A stretch of 64,000 nt of DNA from assembly GCF_013363995.1 (NCBI RefSeq), contig NZ_JABWGO010000001.1, forward strand, positions 1,249,222-1,313,221, written 5' to 3'. The translations under genes and the position numbers were made by a program. Shown here piece by piece: positions 47,553-58,476 of the stretch. A model generated the notes under the pieces. The model was not told where the DNA came from and did not search any database. It saw only the letters and a list, made by a program, of their open reading frames with translations. The DNA is from Nonomuraea rhodomycinica (GTDB taxonomy: Bacteria; Actinomycetota; Actinomycetes; Streptosporangiales; Streptosporangiaceae). Positions within the stretch are counted from its first letter, which is position 1. The number at the start of each line of letters is the position of its first letter.

Positions 47553-48161
47553 GTGACGATCGGCCCCGTGGCGATGGGGGGACGCCCCGACCAGGTGCGC
47601 GCCCCCGAGGACTGGCTCACCCCCGTCGAGAGGGAGCGGGCCGCGCGGTTCGCCTTCGAGGTCGACCGCGCCGCGTTCGTCGCCGCCCATCTCCTCGTAC
47701 GGCAGTGCGCGGCCGCCGCTCTCGGCGCCCGCCCGGAGGAGCTGACGCTGGTGCAGCACTGCGACGTCCACGGCCCCGGCCACGGCCGGCCGTCGATCGA
47801 GCAGGCGCCCTCGCTCGGCGTCAGCCTCAGCCACACGCGCGGCTACGTCTGCGCGGCGGCGGGCGACGGCCGGGTCGGCGTGGACGCCGAGCGCGTGCCG
47901 GCGGGCCCGTTCGACGCGACGCTGGCGGAGATCGCGCTGACCCCCGCCGAGCGCCGGCGCGTCACCGGCAACGACGCGCTGATCCGCCTGTGGGCCCGCA
48001 AGGAGGCGCTGATCAAGCGGGGCGAGCTGGCGCTGGACCGGATGCGCGCCGCCGACGTCGACTGGACGGGGCGCCACGTGCTCGAATGGACGGCCGAGGG
48101 GGACGTCGTGGTGGCCGTCGTCACCGACGCGCCCTGCCGCCGGATGCCCCTCGTCCGATGA
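47553..48161 (+). CDS. Sfp-type 4'-phosphopantetheinyl transferase
   Basis: 202 residues from GTG 47553; GTG 47568 or ATG 47574 are possible. The signatures are GVDAERVP and WARKEALIKRGE. It transfers phosphopantetheine from CoA to carrier proteins of secondary metabolism. It could activate the anthracycline ACP (Ser41) some 34 kb away. Divergent from the FAD oxidase. Confidence 0.9.
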   Translation: MTIGPVAMGGRPDQVRAPEDWLTPVERERAARFAFEVDRAAFVAAHLLVRQCAAAALGARPEELTLVQHCDVHGPGHGRPSIEQAPSLGVSLSHTRGYVCAAAGDGRVGVDAERVPAGPFDATLAEIALTPAERRRVTGNDALIRLWARKEALIKRGELALDRMRAADVDWTGRHVLEWTAEGDVVVAVVTDAPCRRMPLVR

Positions 48162-48236
48162 ACGGGAGAACGTTGTCCGGGAGGCCCTCGGCGGTCACCG
48201 GGATGGCATCACTCAGCGTGCGCTAGATTGGAGATC

Positions 48237-48695
48237 ATGAGCGCGCCCCGCTGGCTTTCCCCCGCCGAGCAGCGTGCCTGGCGCACCCAGCTGGCCCTGC
48301 ACAAGCTGCTCATGCATCGGCTCGACCGTGAGCTCCAGGAACACTCACTGTCCGTGAACGACTACGAGATCCTGGTCAACCTCTCGGAGAGCCCGGGCAG
48401 ACGCATGCGGATGAGCGACCTGGCCGACGCCACGATCCAGTCGCGCAGCCGCCTGTCCCACCAGATCTCCCGCATGGAGGCCAAGGGCCTGGTGTCGCGC
48501 GAGGAGTGCCGCGACGACCGGCGCGGCACGTTCGCGGTGCTGACCGACGAGGGCTGGGAGACCATCCAGCGCGTGGCGCCCCACCACGTGGCCAGCGTGC
48601 GCGAGCACTTCATCGACCGGCTCACCGACGACCAGCTCGATGCCCTGGAGCAGGCGTACCGGCCGATCGTCGAGCATTTGAAGAAACTGCGCTGA
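48237..48695 (+). CDS. MarR-family regulator
   Basis: 152 residues from ATG 48237; an in-frame TTG at 48228 is an alternative because GGAG sits only 3 bases from the ATG. Winged HTH: LADATIQSRSRLSHQISRME, wing with ECRDDRRGTFAVLTDEG. Ligand and targets are unknown. It precedes the LprG-like gene by 88 bp. Confidence 0.9.
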   Translation: MSAPRWLSPAEQRAWRTQLALHKLLMHRLDRELQEHSLSVNDYEILVNLSESPGRRMRMSDLADATIQSRSRLSHQISRMEAKGLVSREECRDDRRGTFAVLTDEGWETIQRVAPHHVASVREHFIDRLTDDQLDALEQAYRPIVEHLKKLR

Positions 48696-48783
48696 CGCCG
48701 CGCCGGGGTCCGGACGGGCGCCGACACCCAACCGATACCGGCGAGCCGCGCGCGCGGATCCGGCCGCTCGCTACGATCCGCTC

Positions 48784-49434
48784 ATGCTGAGAAAGCTGCT
48801 GCTCGTCGTTCTTGTCGCGCTCGTGTCGGCCTGTTCGTCGGGTGGCGGCGCGGAGCTCCCCGCCGGCCCCGACCTGATGAAGAAGGCGTCGCAGGCCATG
48901 AGGACGGTCAAGTCGGCCTCGTTCTCCATCAGCACCGAGGGCAAGCCGAAGGTGCCGCTGAAGCAGGCCGACGGCCGCCTCACCGCCGCCGGCGACGCCG
49001 ACGGGACGATCACGCTGGAGGTGCTCGGCAGCCTCCAGGAGATCACGTTCGCGCTGGTCGGCGACACCGTGCACTTCAAGGGGCCGACCGGCGGGTTCCA
49101 GAAGCTCACCCGCAAGGAGCTGGCGCAGCTCTACGACCCGTCGCTCATCCTGAGCCCCGACAAGGGCGTCCCCCAGTTGCTCGCCAGCGCCGGCGACCCG
49201 CGCGTGGAGGCGGAGGAGGACGGCGCCTACCGGGTCGCCACGACGTTCTCCGGCCCGGTGCTCGGCACGCTGGTGCCCGGCGTGACCCAGGGCGTCAACG
49301 GCACGGTCTGGGTGGACAAGGCCACCAGCAGGCTCACCAAAGTGGTGCTGCCGCTGCAGGACGGCACGGTGACGGTCGCGTTCAGCGACTACGACGCGCC
49401 GGTCACGATCACGCCGCCGCCCTCGGCGGGATGA
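48784..49434 (+). CDS. LprG/LppX-family lipoprotein
   Basis: 216 residues. Lipobox LVSAC (Cys17) after a short signal. The domain resembles LppX_LprAFG ([30 protein letters not shown]), a half-barrel with a lipid cavity. In mycobacteria LprG works with the P55 transporter to move lipids (triacylglycerol, lipoglycans) to the outside. The next gene, 4 bp on, is a P55-like MFS. Confidence 0.88.
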   Translation: MLRKLLLVVLVALVSACSSGGGAELPAGPDLMKKASQAMRTVKSASFSISTEGKPKVPLKQADGRLTAAGDADGTITLEVLGSLQEITFALVGDTVHFKGPTGGFQKLTRKELAQLYDPSLILSPDKGVPQLLASAGDPRVEAEEDGAYRVATTFSGPVLGTLVPGVTQGVNGTVWVDKATSRLTKVVLPLQDGTVTVAFSDYDAPVTITPPPSAG

Positions 49435-49438
49435 GCTG

Positions 49439-51010
49439 ATGGGTCTCCTCCACAGCGGGAAGCGGCCGGCGCGGACGGCCCGCGGGGCCGCCCTGGGGGT
49501 CGGCGGCGCGGTGGTGCTGCTCGCGGCGCTCGACGCCTACGTGGTCGTGACCGTCCTCATCGACATCGCCGAGGACATCGGCATCCCGGTCAACCGCCTG
49601 GAGCGGGTCACGCCCGTGGTCACCGGGTTCCTGCTGGGGTACGTGGCCGCGATGCCGCTGCTCGGCCGGCTCTCCGACCGGTACGGCCGCAAGCCCCTCA
49701 TCCACCTCTGCCTGGCGGCGTTCGCGATCGGCTCGGTGCTGACGGCGCTGGCGGCCGGCGAGGTCATGGTGGTCGCCGGGCGGACCGTCCAGGGCGTGGC
49801 GGGCGGGGCACTGCTGCCGATCACGATGGCGCTCATCGGCGACCTGTGGGAGGAGCGGGAGCGGGCCACCGCGCTGGGCGCCGTGGGCGCGGCTCAGGAA
49901 CTGGGCAGCGCCCTGGGCCCCCTGTACGGCGGGGCGCTGGCGAAGATCTCCCGGACGTCGTTCCTCGGGGTGGAGCTGGGCGGCTGGCACGCCATCTTCT
50001 GGATCAACGTCCCGCTCGCCGTCCTGGCCGCCGTCGCCGTCCAGCTCGCCGTCCCCTCACCCCGCCGCCTCCCGCAGGACGTCACGGCGGGTCCGGAAGC
50101 CGGTCCAGGGGCCGCTTCGGCCCGGGCGCGGATCGACGGGAAGGGCGGGGCGCTGCTGGCGCTCGCCCTCGCCCTGCTGGTGACCGGCCTGTACAACCCG
50201 GACCCCGCCAAGGCCGTGCTGCCGCCCTGGGGGCTGCCGCTCATCGGGGTCGGCCTGCTCACGGGCGCGGTGTTCGTCTGGTGGGAGATCCGCTCCCCCG
50301 TACGCCTGCTCGACCTGTCCGGCACCCGCAAGGGCCCGCTGCTGGCCACGCTGGGCGTCAGCTTCCTGACCGGCGCGGCGCTGCTGGTGACCATGGTGTT
50401 CGTCCAGTTCGCCGCGCAGACGCTGCTGGAGATGGAGGCGCTGGACGCGGCCTGGCAGGTGCTGGGCCGGTTCCTGGTCGCGCTGCCCGTGGGCGCCCTC
50501 GCGGGCGGGCTGCTGGCGCGCCGGCTGGGCGACCGGATCGTCGCCGTGGCCGGGCTGCTGGTGGCCACGGCCGGCTACGCGCTGATGAGCCGCTGGCCCC
50601 TCGACCTGGCCGCCGCCCGGACGCAGATGGACGTCGACCTGGTGGTCGCCGGGCTCGGGCTGGGCCTGGTCATCGCCCCGGTGTCGGCCGCCGTGCTGCG
50701 CGTGACGCCGGCCGTCCAGCACGGCGTGGCCTCGGCCGCCGTGGTGGTGGCCCGGATGATGGGCATGCTGATCGGCATCGCGGGCGTGTCGGCCTGGGGG
50801 TTCTACCGGTTCCAGTCGCTGACGGCGCACCTGGACACGCCGCTGCCGTTCGGCGTCGACCCGGCGGTGTACGCCCGCAGGATGGCGGACTACCTGGCCC
50901 GGATCGACGCCGCGCTGCACCTGGAGTACACCGAGATGTTCCTGGTGACGGCGGTGCTGTGCCTGCTCGGCGCCGCGGCCGCCCTCTTCCTGCCCCGACG
51001 CGGCGCCTGA
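49439..51010 (+). CDS. P55-like MFS transporter (14 helices)
   Basis: 523 residues from ATG 49439. DHA2-type MFS with the A motif [13 protein letters not shown] and motif C region. Fourteen helices plus the extended last loop ([20 protein letters not shown]), as in mycobacterial Rv1410c/P55. It forms an operon with the LprG-like lipoprotein gene, supporting a role in lipid or drug export. The order lprG-p55 is conserved in actinobacteria. Confidence 0.88.
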   Translation: MGLLHSGKRPARTARGAALGVGGAVVLLAALDAYVVVTVLIDIAEDIGIPVNRLERVTPVVTGFLLGYVAAMPLLGRLSDRYGRKPLIHLCLAAFAIGSVLTALAAGEVMVVAGRTVQGVAGGALLPITMALIGDLWEERERATALGAVGAAQELGSALGPLYGGALAKISRTSFLGVELGGWHAIFWINVPLAVLAAVAVQLAVPSPRRLPQDVTAGPEAGPGAASARARIDGKGGALLALALALLVTGLYNPDPAKAVLPPWGLPLIGVGLLTGAVFVWWEIRSPVRLLDLSGTRKGPLLATLGVSFLTGAALLVTMVFVQFAAQTLLEMEALDAAWQVLGRFLVALPVGALAGGLLARRLGDRIVAVAGLLVATAGYALMSRWPLDLAAARTQMDVDLVVAGLGLGLVIAPVSAAVLRVTPAVQHGVASAAVVVARMMGMLIGIAGVSAWGFYRFQSLTAHLDTPLPFGVDPAVYARRMADYLARIDAALHLEYTEMFLVTAVLCLLGAAAALFLPRRGA

Positions 51011-51053
51011 GCGGGCGGCACGTCGGGGCGAGAGGCGGCGGCCGGGCGGCGGG

Positions 51054-52325
51054 TCAGGGCGACAGGCGGTGCAGGTCGCGCGGGAACAGCGCCGCCTGCC
51101 GGATGTTGGACGCGCCCGTCAGACGGGCCGTCCAGCGTTCGAGCCCGATCGCGAACCCGCCGTGCGGCGGCATCCCGTGCTCGAACGCCTTCAGGTACCC
51201 CTCGTACGGCTCCACCGGCTCGCCCCGGGCGGCCAGCGCGTCCAGGTAGTCCTGGTACCGGTGCAGCCGCTGCCCGCCCGTCACCAGTTCCAGCCCCCGG
51301 AACAGCAGGTCGAAGCCGTTGGAGTGGCCGGGCCGCGCCGGGTCGGGATGCGTGTAGAAGGGCCGCTTGGCCATCGGGTAGCCGGTGACGAACAGGAACT
51401 CCGAGCCGTGCTCGCGCAGCGCCCACCGCGACAGCCACCGCTCCTGCGCCGGCGACAGGTCCGGCTCGCCGTCCTCGCCGCTGAGGCGCTTGGCCTCGGT
51501 GAAGTGGACGGCCGGGATCTCGGCCGGCACCTCGGGCAGGGCGACGTCCAGGGCCTCGACGGCGCGGGCCGCGCGCAGCCGTACCGCCTCCAGCATGCCC
51601 GCCAGGGCCTCGCGCAGGACGGCCATCACGTCGCGGTGGTCGCGGACGAACCCCAGCTCGGCGTCCAGGCTCGTGTACTGCGCGAGATGGCGGGCGGTGT
51701 CGTGCGGCTCTGCCCGGAACACCGGCCCGACCTCGTAGACCCGCTCGAACACGCCCACCATCGCCTGCTTGAAGAACTGCGGCGACTGGGCGAGGTAGGC
51801 GGGGCGGCCGAAGTAGTCGACGGAGAAGACGTCCGCCCCGGACTCGGTGGCCGAGGCGACCAGCTTCGGCGTGTGGATCTCGGTGAAGCCGAGCCGGTCG
51901 AGCGCCGCCCGGAACCCGGCCACGCTCGCCGCGGAGATCTCCAGCGGCGCGCGCAGCAGCGGGTGCCGCAGGGCGACGGGCGCGTGGTCGAGGACGACCG
52001 GCAGCTCGGCCGGGACGACGGGCCGGTAGAGGCCGAACGGCGGCGCCTGGGCGGGCTCCGCCAGGACCTCGATGCGGGGGCCGGTGAGCTCGGCTCCGCC
52101 GGGCGCCTGCGTGCCGGACCGGACCAGCCCGGTGACCCGCACGACGCTCTCCTCGGCCGGGAGCGCCGTCCCGGGCGGGACGACGACCTGGGACACGCCG
52201 CGACGGTCGCGGACGAGGAGGAAGGACACGGACTTCAGCCGCCGGCGGCGATGGACCCATCCGGCGATCGTCACTCGCTGGCCGGCGTGCTCCTTGAGCT
52301 CCGCCGACAGGACACGAGAGATCAT
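51054..52325 (-). CDS. aspS: Archaeal-type aspartyl-tRNA synthetase (AspS2)
   Basis: 423 residues from ATG 52325, about 160 shorter than bacterial AspRS because it lacks the GAD insertion. OB-fold anticodon domain GWVHRRRRLKSVSFLLVRDR. Class II motifs 2 (FRAEPHDTARHLAQYTSLDA) and 3 (GGFAIGLERWTARL). Such accessory AspRS may be discriminating or charge both Asp and Asn tRNA. Sequence does not settle it. It is controlled by an upstream T-box. Confidence 0.93.
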   Translation of the reverse strand: MISRVLSAELKEHAGQRVTIAGWVHRRRRLKSVSFLLVRDRRGVSQVVVPPGTALPAEESVVRVTGLVRSGTQAPGGAELTGPRIEVLAEPAQAPPFGLYRPVVPAELPVVLDHAPVALRHPLLRAPLEISAASVAGFRAALDRLGFTEIHTPKLVASATESGADVFSVDYFGRPAYLAQSPQFFKQAMVGVFERVYEVGPVFRAEPHDTARHLAQYTSLDAELGFVRDHRDVMAVLREALAGMLEAVRLRAARAVEALDVALPEVPAEIPAVHFTEAKRLSGEDGEPDLSPAQERWLSRWALREHGSEFLFVTGYPMAKRPFYTHPDPARPGHSNGFDLLFRGLELVTGGQRLHRYQDYLDALAARGEPVEPYEGYLKAFEHGMPPHGGFAIGLERWTARLTGASNIRQAALFPRDLHRLSP

Positions 52326-52329
52326 CACA

Positions 52330-52575
52330 ACTCCTTGGAGGATGTGCGTGATCCCTTGGGAGTGCGGGGGAGAAGGGAGCTCCCGGTGCCACCGCACTTT
52401 CGCCGCCCGCGACGGGACGGCCTCGGCGACCCTGTGACGGGGGTCAGGCCGGCGGGGCATTTCCTCCCCGCACTCGGGAGTGTCTTCACCGGGAGGCGTG
52501 GGACCGCCTTCACAGCTGCCGGCGGCTCTCTCGGCCCGCGCGGGTCTCCCGGCTACTCGTCTCCGTCGACGTGTT
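52330..52575 (-). promoter_or_regulatory. T-box riboswitch with GAC (Asp) specifier, upstream of aspS
   Basis: Read on the minus strand: loop-E AGUA (52557-52554) is paired across CCGGGAG/CTCCCGG to GAA (52487-52485), followed by specifier GAC (52484-52482) and A. AGAGAG with a CCGCC/GGCGG apical stem lies between. A stem III hairpin GCGGGG/CCCCGC follows. The T-box UGGCACC starts at 52391; its C can pair with discriminator G73 of tRNA-Asp. Its GUGCGG/CCGCAC helix is followed by CUCC that can hide the AAGGAG ribosome site. No terminator T-run, so translational control is likely: uncharged tRNA-Asp turns aspS on. Confidence 0.88.
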
Positions 52576-52646
52576 AGCCGTGGATGTTAGCGTCCGGACG
52601 GGGGGCGGGGCAACGCGATAAGGACGCGGCCACGCCCCCGGACCGG

Positions 52647-54062
<1,416 letters not shown>

Positions 54063-54094
54063 GTTGTTTCATCCTTAGTGAGTCCCGCACCTGT

Positions 54095-54814
54095 TCAGGC
54101 GCGCTCGTAGTGGTGGCCGCCGGGGCCGCTCCGCGCCGCGGAACCGCCCCGCTCCTCGACCAGTCTCAGCACCTCCGCGATGACCTGCTCCAGGTCGAGC
54201 GCGGTGGTGTCGAGCTCGATGGCGCCATCCGCCAGCGAGAGAGGATCGGTCTTGCGCGTCGAGTCGAGCTTGTCGCGCCGGGCCAGCTCGGCCTGCTGGG
54301 CCTCCACCGTGGTGGCCTCGGCCCCGCCGCCGGACAGCTCCGCGTGGCGGCGCTGCGCGCGGGCCTCGGCGCTGGCCGTCAGGTAGATCTTGAGCGTGGC
54401 GTCGGGCGCGACGACCGTGCCGATGTCACGTCCTTCGACCACGATGCCGCCGTCGCCGATGATCTGCCGCTGCAGGGCCACGAGCCGGGCCCGCACCTCG
54501 GGCACGGCCGCGACCTGCGAGACGGCCCCGGTGACCCGGGCGCCCCGGATGGGGCCCGCCACGTCGACGCCGTCGACGTGGATGGACGGGGCGTCGGGAT
54601 CGGTGCCGGAGACGATCTCGGGCTCGACGGCCCGCGCCGCGACCGCGTCGGTGTCGGCGGGGTCGACGCCCTGCTCCAGCACCCACCAGGTCATCGCCCT
54701 GTACATGGCGCCGGTGTCGAGGTAGCGCAGCCCGAGGGCCTTGGCGACCCCGCGCGACGCGCTCGACTTGCCCGACCCCGAAGGGCCGTCCATGGCGACG
54801 ACCAGACCGGCCAC
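54095..54814 (-). CDS. cmk: Cytidylate kinase
   Basis: 239 residues from GTG 54814, chosen for the AAGGAG site 5 bases before it; ATG 54883 would add 23 residues lacking homology. P-loop AMDGPSGSGKSS, then LDTGAMYRA and EGRDIGTVVAPDA. Phosphorylates CMP/dCMP. Confidence 0.94.
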   Translation of the reverse strand: MAGLVVAMDGPSGSGKSSASRGVAKALGLRYLDTGAMYRAMTWWVLEQGVDPADTDAVAARAVEPEIVSGTDPDAPSIHVDGVDVAGPIRGARVTGAVSQVAAVPEVRARLVALQRQIIGDGGIVVEGRDIGTVVAPDATLKIYLTASAEARAQRRHAELSGGGAEATTVEAQQAELARRDKLDSTRKTDPLSLADGAIELDTTALDLEQVIAEVLRLVEERGGSAARSGPGGHHYERA

Positions 54815-55001
54815 GGCCTCTCCTTCTCCACGCTGTCCCGCCCCGGACGGCCCCTGCGGCCCGCGGCGCTCCATGCTGTTCACTCGACCTGAAGAGGCTA
54901 CCGCCTCACGCCCCTTCCGGCGTCCGCGCGCGCCTCCGCCCCGGCCCTCCGCCCCAGCTCAGGGGACGACTAAGGGCGGGCATTTCGGAAAGGGACCGTA
55001 C

Positions 55002-55841
55002 ATGGATGAACGGGTGACGGTGGTGGTCGCCACCAGGGATCGGCGGCGCGCGCTGGCCGGGTCCCTCCCCCACCACCCGCGCCCCGTCATCCTCGTCGAC
55101 AACGGCTCCACCGACGGAAGCCCCGGCTTCGTGCGCCGCCACTTCCCGGACGTCACGGTCGTCGAGGCCGGGCGCAACCTGGGCGCCCCCGCGCGCAACG
55201 TGGGCGTGCGCATGGCGGGCACCCCGTACGTGGCCTTCGCCGACGACGACTCCTGGTGGGCGCCGGGCGCGCTGGCCCGCGCCGCCGACGTGCTGGACGC
55301 GTACCCGCGCCTGGCCGTGCTGGCGGCCCGCGTCCTGGTCGGCCCGGAGCGGCGCCTGGACCCGGTGTGCGAGGAGATGGCCCGCTCGCCGCTCGGCCGT
55401 GAGCCGGACCTGCCCGGCCCGAGCGTGCTCGGCTTCCTGGCGTGCGGGGCCGTGGTGCGCGCGGACGCCTTCCTGGAGGCCGGCGGGTTCGACGACGTGA
55501 TCTTCTTCTTCGGCGAGGAGGAACGCCTGGCCGTGGACCTGGCCGCCAAGGGCTGGGGGCTCGCCTACGTGGACGACGTCGTCGCGCACCACCACCCGTC
55601 GCCGTCCCGGGACCCGCGCGGGCGCAAGGAGCTGGCCACGCGCAACTCCGTGCTCACGGCCGTGCTGCGCCGCCCGTGGAGCGTCGTGGCGCGCCGCTCG
55701 CTGGCCGCCCTGCGGCAGGGCCCGAACGGCTGGCGGGGGCTGCGCACGGCCGTCCCGAGGCTGCGGCCGGCGCTGGCGCAGCGGCGCGGGCTGCCCCCGG
55801 CGGTCGAACGGGCGCGCCGCCTGCTGGAGGACGGCCGGTGA
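55002..55841 (+). CDS. Family 2 glycosyltransferase
   Basis: 279 residues from ATG 55002. GT-A fold: VVVATRDRRRALAG, VDNGSTDGS, AFADDDSWWAPGAL (DxD metal site), and a last acidic FFFGEEERLAVDLA. No membrane helix. Likely cytosolic or membrane-peripheral, adding sugars to a cell-wall or glycolipid acceptor. Overlaps a paralogue by 4 bp. Acceptor unknown. Confidence 0.88.
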   Translation: MDERVTVVVATRDRRRALAGSLPHHPRPVILVDNGSTDGSPGFVRRHFPDVTVVEAGRNLGAPARNVGVRMAGTPYVAFADDDSWWAPGALARAADVLDAYPRLAVLAARVLVGPERRLDPVCEEMARSPLGREPDLPGPSVLGFLACGAVVRADAFLEAGGFDDVIFFFGEEERLAVDLAAKGWGLAYVDDVVAHHHPSPSRDPRGRKELATRNSVLTAVLRRPWSVVARRSLAALRQGPNGWRGLRTAVPRLRPALAQRRGLPPAVERARRLLEDGR

Positions 55842-56749
55842 CCCCGGACCCCCAGGGCGACCCGCGGGTCGGCGCCGTCGTCATCACGTGGAACCGGCGC
55901 GAGGAGGCCCTGCGCTCCGTGGGCCGGCTGCTCGCGCTGCCGGAACGGCCGCGGGTGGTGGTCGTCGACAACGGCTCCGACGACGGCACCGCCGAGGCGG
56001 TCCGCGCCACCTACCCGGAGGCCGACGTGGTGGCGCTGCGCGAGAACCTGGGCGCGGTCGGCCGCAACGTCGGCGTCAAGCGGCTGGACACCCCGTACGT
56101 GGCCTTCGCCGACGACGACACCTGGTGGGAGCCCGGTTCGCTGGCCCGCGCCGCCGACGTGCTCGACGCGCATCCGTACCTGGCCGTCGTCACGGCCCGC
56201 ATCCTCGCCGAACCCGGCGCGCGGGAGGACCCGATCGTGCCCGAGCTGCGCGACTCCCCCGTGCGCGGGCCGTCCTGGCTGCCGGGACCGGCGCTGGGCA
56301 GCTTCCTGGCGGGCGCGTCCGTGCTGCGCCGCGACGCGTTCCTGCGGTGCGGCGGGTTCTCGCGGCGGCTGTGGCTGGGCGGCGAGGAGGAACTGCTGGC
56401 CGTCGACCTGGCCACGGCCGGGTGGGAGCTGTGTTACCTGGAGGAGCTGACCGTCCACCACGAGGCGTCCCGCAACCGCGACTCCCACGCCCGCCGGCGG
56501 GTGGGGCTGCGCAACACGCTGTGGTTCACGTGGCTGCGCCGCCCGGTGGGCGCGGCGCTGCGCCGCACGCTGCGGCTGGCGCGGACCGTGCCGCGCGACC
56601 GCGTCTCGGCGCTGGCGGCCCTGGACGCGCTGCGCGGCCTGCCGTGGGTGCTCGCCGAGCGGCGCAGGGTGCCGGCGCGGGTGGAGGCCCGGCTGGCCAG
56701 CCTGGAGGAGTCGCAGGCCACCTCACGCGCCCGCCGCTACGTCTCCTGA
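55838..56749 (+). CDS. Family 2 glycosyltransferase, paralogue of the preceding
   Basis: 303 residues from GTG 55838 (GTGA). The same layout as the previous gene: VVITWNRREEALRS, VDNGSDDGT, AFADDDTWWEPGSLARAADV, WLGGEEELLAVDLA. The shared AFADDD(S/T)WW..G(A/S)LARAADVLDA shows a tandem duplication. The two may add successive sugars or work as a pair. Confidence 0.88.
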   Translation: MTPDPQGDPRVGAVVITWNRREEALRSVGRLLALPERPRVVVVDNGSDDGTAEAVRATYPEADVVALRENLGAVGRNVGVKRLDTPYVAFADDDTWWEPGSLARAADVLDAHPYLAVVTARILAEPGAREDPIVPELRDSPVRGPSWLPGPALGSFLAGASVLRRDAFLRCGGFSRRLWLGGEEELLAVDLATAGWELCYLEELTVHHEASRNRDSHARRRVGLRNTLWFTWLRRPVGAALRRTLRLARTVPRDRVSALAALDALRGLPWVLAERRRVPARVEARLASLEESQATSRARRYVS

Positions 56750-56769
56750 CCCGCCCGTTCCGGGCGGGT
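56749..56769. terminator. Hairpin between convergent glycosyltransferase and tyrA
   Basis: A perfect 9-bp stem (ACCCGCCCG/CGGGCGGGT) with a 3-base loop, starting at the glycosyltransferase stop codon. Likely bidirectional terminator. Confidence 0.7.
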
Positions 56770-56808
56770 ACGGCATGCGGCCCCGCGTCACGGCGTACGG
56801 GCGGCGGG

Positions 56809-57993
56809 TCAGGGGACCTGCCAGCCGCGCTCGTGCAGGGCCCTGGTGAGGACGGGGGCCGCGTCCGGCTGCACCGACACCTCGGCGATGCCCAGCGGCA
56901 GGCCCGGCGCGTGCTCCAGCCGCACGTCCTCGACGTTGACCCCGACCTCGTCGCACACCTGGAACAGCTTGGCGAGCTGGCCGGGGCGGTCGCCGATGAC
57001 CACCTGGACCACCACGTAGGAGGAGGCGGGGCCGCCGTGCTTGCCCGGGATGCGCCCGTGGCCCGCGACGCCCCGCTTGAGGAGCTGGGTGATGTCGGTC
57101 GAGGCGGTGCCGTCGCCCCCGGCCAGCGCGCGCAGCGCGGAGGCGGCCTCGGCCAGGTCGCGCGAGACGGCCTCCAGCACCTCGGCGACGGGCGCCGCGT
57201 TGCCGGACAGGATGCCGAGCCACAGGCCCGGGTCGCCGCCCGCGATCCGGGTGACGTCGCGCACGCCCTGTCCCGCCAGCCCGAGCGCGACCTCGGAGGC
57301 GTCGGCCAGGCGCGCGGCCACGGCGGAGGCGGTCACGTGGGGCGCGTGGGAGACCACGGCGACGGCCCGGTCGTGGTCGCCGGCGTCCACCTCGACGGGG
57401 TTGGCGCCGCACAGCTCCACCAGGCGCAGCACCGCCGCCCTGGCCTCCGGGGAGCTCTCGGGCGTGGGGCACAGCGCCCACGGCCGGCCCAGGAACAGGT
57501 CGGCCCGCGCCGCCCCGGGGCCGGACTTCTCCCGCCCGGCCAGCGGGTGCGAGGCGACGTACGCACCCAGGTCGCAGCCCAGGCGGCGGGCCTCGTCGAT
57601 GGGCAGGGCCTTGACGCTGGCCACGTCGGTGTAGTGGGCGGCGGCGCCGGCCCGCTGGAGGGCGAGCAGCTCGGTGGCGACGTGCGCGGGCGGCACCGCG
57701 ATCACCGCGAGGTCCGCCCGCTCGCCGCCGGCCGGGGCGGCGTCAGGACCGGCGTCCCCGGCGGAGCCGGCGGACCCGGCGGAGCCGGCGGGCTGCGCGT
57801 TCGCGCCGTCCGCGCCGGCGGAGGGGGCGGCGCGCCACTCCTCACCGGCGCCCAGCTCGCGGGCCAGGCGCATCGCGCCCTGGTCGCGGTCGGCGAGCAG
57901 CACGCGCACCCCCTGCCCGCGCAGCGCCAGCGCCACGGAGGTGCCGATGAGACCGGTGCCGACGACGAGCACGGTGCGCAGTTCGGAGGCCAT
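56809..57993 (-). CDS. tyrA: Prephenate dehydrogenase with ACT domain
   Basis: 394 residues from ATG 57993. Rossmann VVGTGLIGTSVAL, YTDVASVKA, catalytic ASHPLAGREKSG, C-terminal ACT domain (PGQLAKLFQVCDEVGVNVED) for feedback by tyrosine. A Gly-Ser-Ala repeat linker (about residues 66-88) is inserted in the Rossmann fold. It is next to aroH in the same direction: both are chorismate-to-tyrosine steps. Confidence 0.94.
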   Translation of the reverse strand: MASELRTVLVVGTGLIGTSVALALRGQGVRVLLADRDQGAMRLARELGAGEEWRAAPSAGADGANAQPAGSAGSAGSAGDAGPDAAPAGGERADLAVIAVPPAHVATELLALQRAGAAAHYTDVASVKALPIDEARRLGCDLGAYVASHPLAGREKSGPGAARADLFLGRPWALCPTPESSPEARAAVLRLVELCGANPVEVDAGDHDRAVAVVSHAPHVTASAVAARLADASEVALGLAGQGVRDVTRIAGGDPGLWLGILSGNAAPVAEVLEAVSRDLAEAASALRALAGGDGTASTDITQLLKRGVAGHGRIPGKHGGPASSYVVVQVVIGDRPGQLAKLFQVCDEVGVNVEDVRLEHAPGLPLGIAEVSVQPDAAPVLTRALHERGWQVP

Positions 57994-58043
57994 GTCGATG
58001 TCCTGGTGAAGGTCTGGTGGTGCGGGCCGGTGGAAGGGCGCCG

Positions 58044-58403
58044 CTACTGGGCGATGTCCTGGCGCAGGGCCACGGCGCCGCGCAGGTAGACGTGCTGGAT
58101 CTCCGAGCGCGGCTTGTCGGTCTCGACGTGCGCCATGAGCCGCACCACGCGCGGCAGCGCGCCCGGCACGTCGATCTCGGTGCAGCAGATGAGCGGCACC
58201 TCGTGGAAGCCCAGCTTACGCGCCGCCAGCGCCGGGAACTCCGACGTCAGGTCGGGTGTGGCGGTGAACAGCACGCTGATCACGTCGTCGGTGGTGAGCT
58301 GGTTGCGCTCCATCAGCGTGGCGACGAGCTCGGTCGTGCCCTCGATGATGGCGTCACGGTCGTCGGAGTCCACCTGGATCGCGCCGCGGATCGCCCGCAC
58401 CAT
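58044..58403 (-). CDS. aroH: AroH-type monofunctional chorismate mutase
   Basis: 119 residues from ATG 58403. The AroH fold: MVRAIRGAIQVDSDDRDAII (Arg7-type residue), SVLFTATPDLTSEFPALAAR, and the C-terminal Arg-rich part with VYLRGAVALR. Converts chorismate to prephenate for TyrA encoded downstream. Confidence 0.95.
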   Translation of the reverse strand: MVRAIRGAIQVDSDDRDAIIEGTTELVATLMERNQLTTDDVISVLFTATPDLTSEFPALAARKLGFHEVPLICCTEIDVPGALPRVVRLMAHVETDKPRSEIQHVYLRGAVALRQDIAQ

Positions 58404-58431
58404 GGTGATCTGTCCCCTCTGGATAAGCGGT

Positions 58432-58461
58432 GGAGCCCGTGCGGACCTCCGCACGGGCTCC
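58432..58461. terminator. Strong hairpin between rluB and aroH
   Basis: A perfect 14-bp stem, 58432-58445 with 58448-58461, between the rluB stop (58477) and the aroH start (58403). Probably separates the two units or stabilises mRNA ends. Confidence 0.7.
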
Positions 58462-58476
58462 TGCGTTCTGATCAGA

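Noticed and set aside
46041..48161. 706-residue plus-strand open frame over the FAD oxidase
   Set aside because: Its first two thirds are antisense to the FAD oxidase gene and only the end is the real PPTase. The PPTase start is at 47553.
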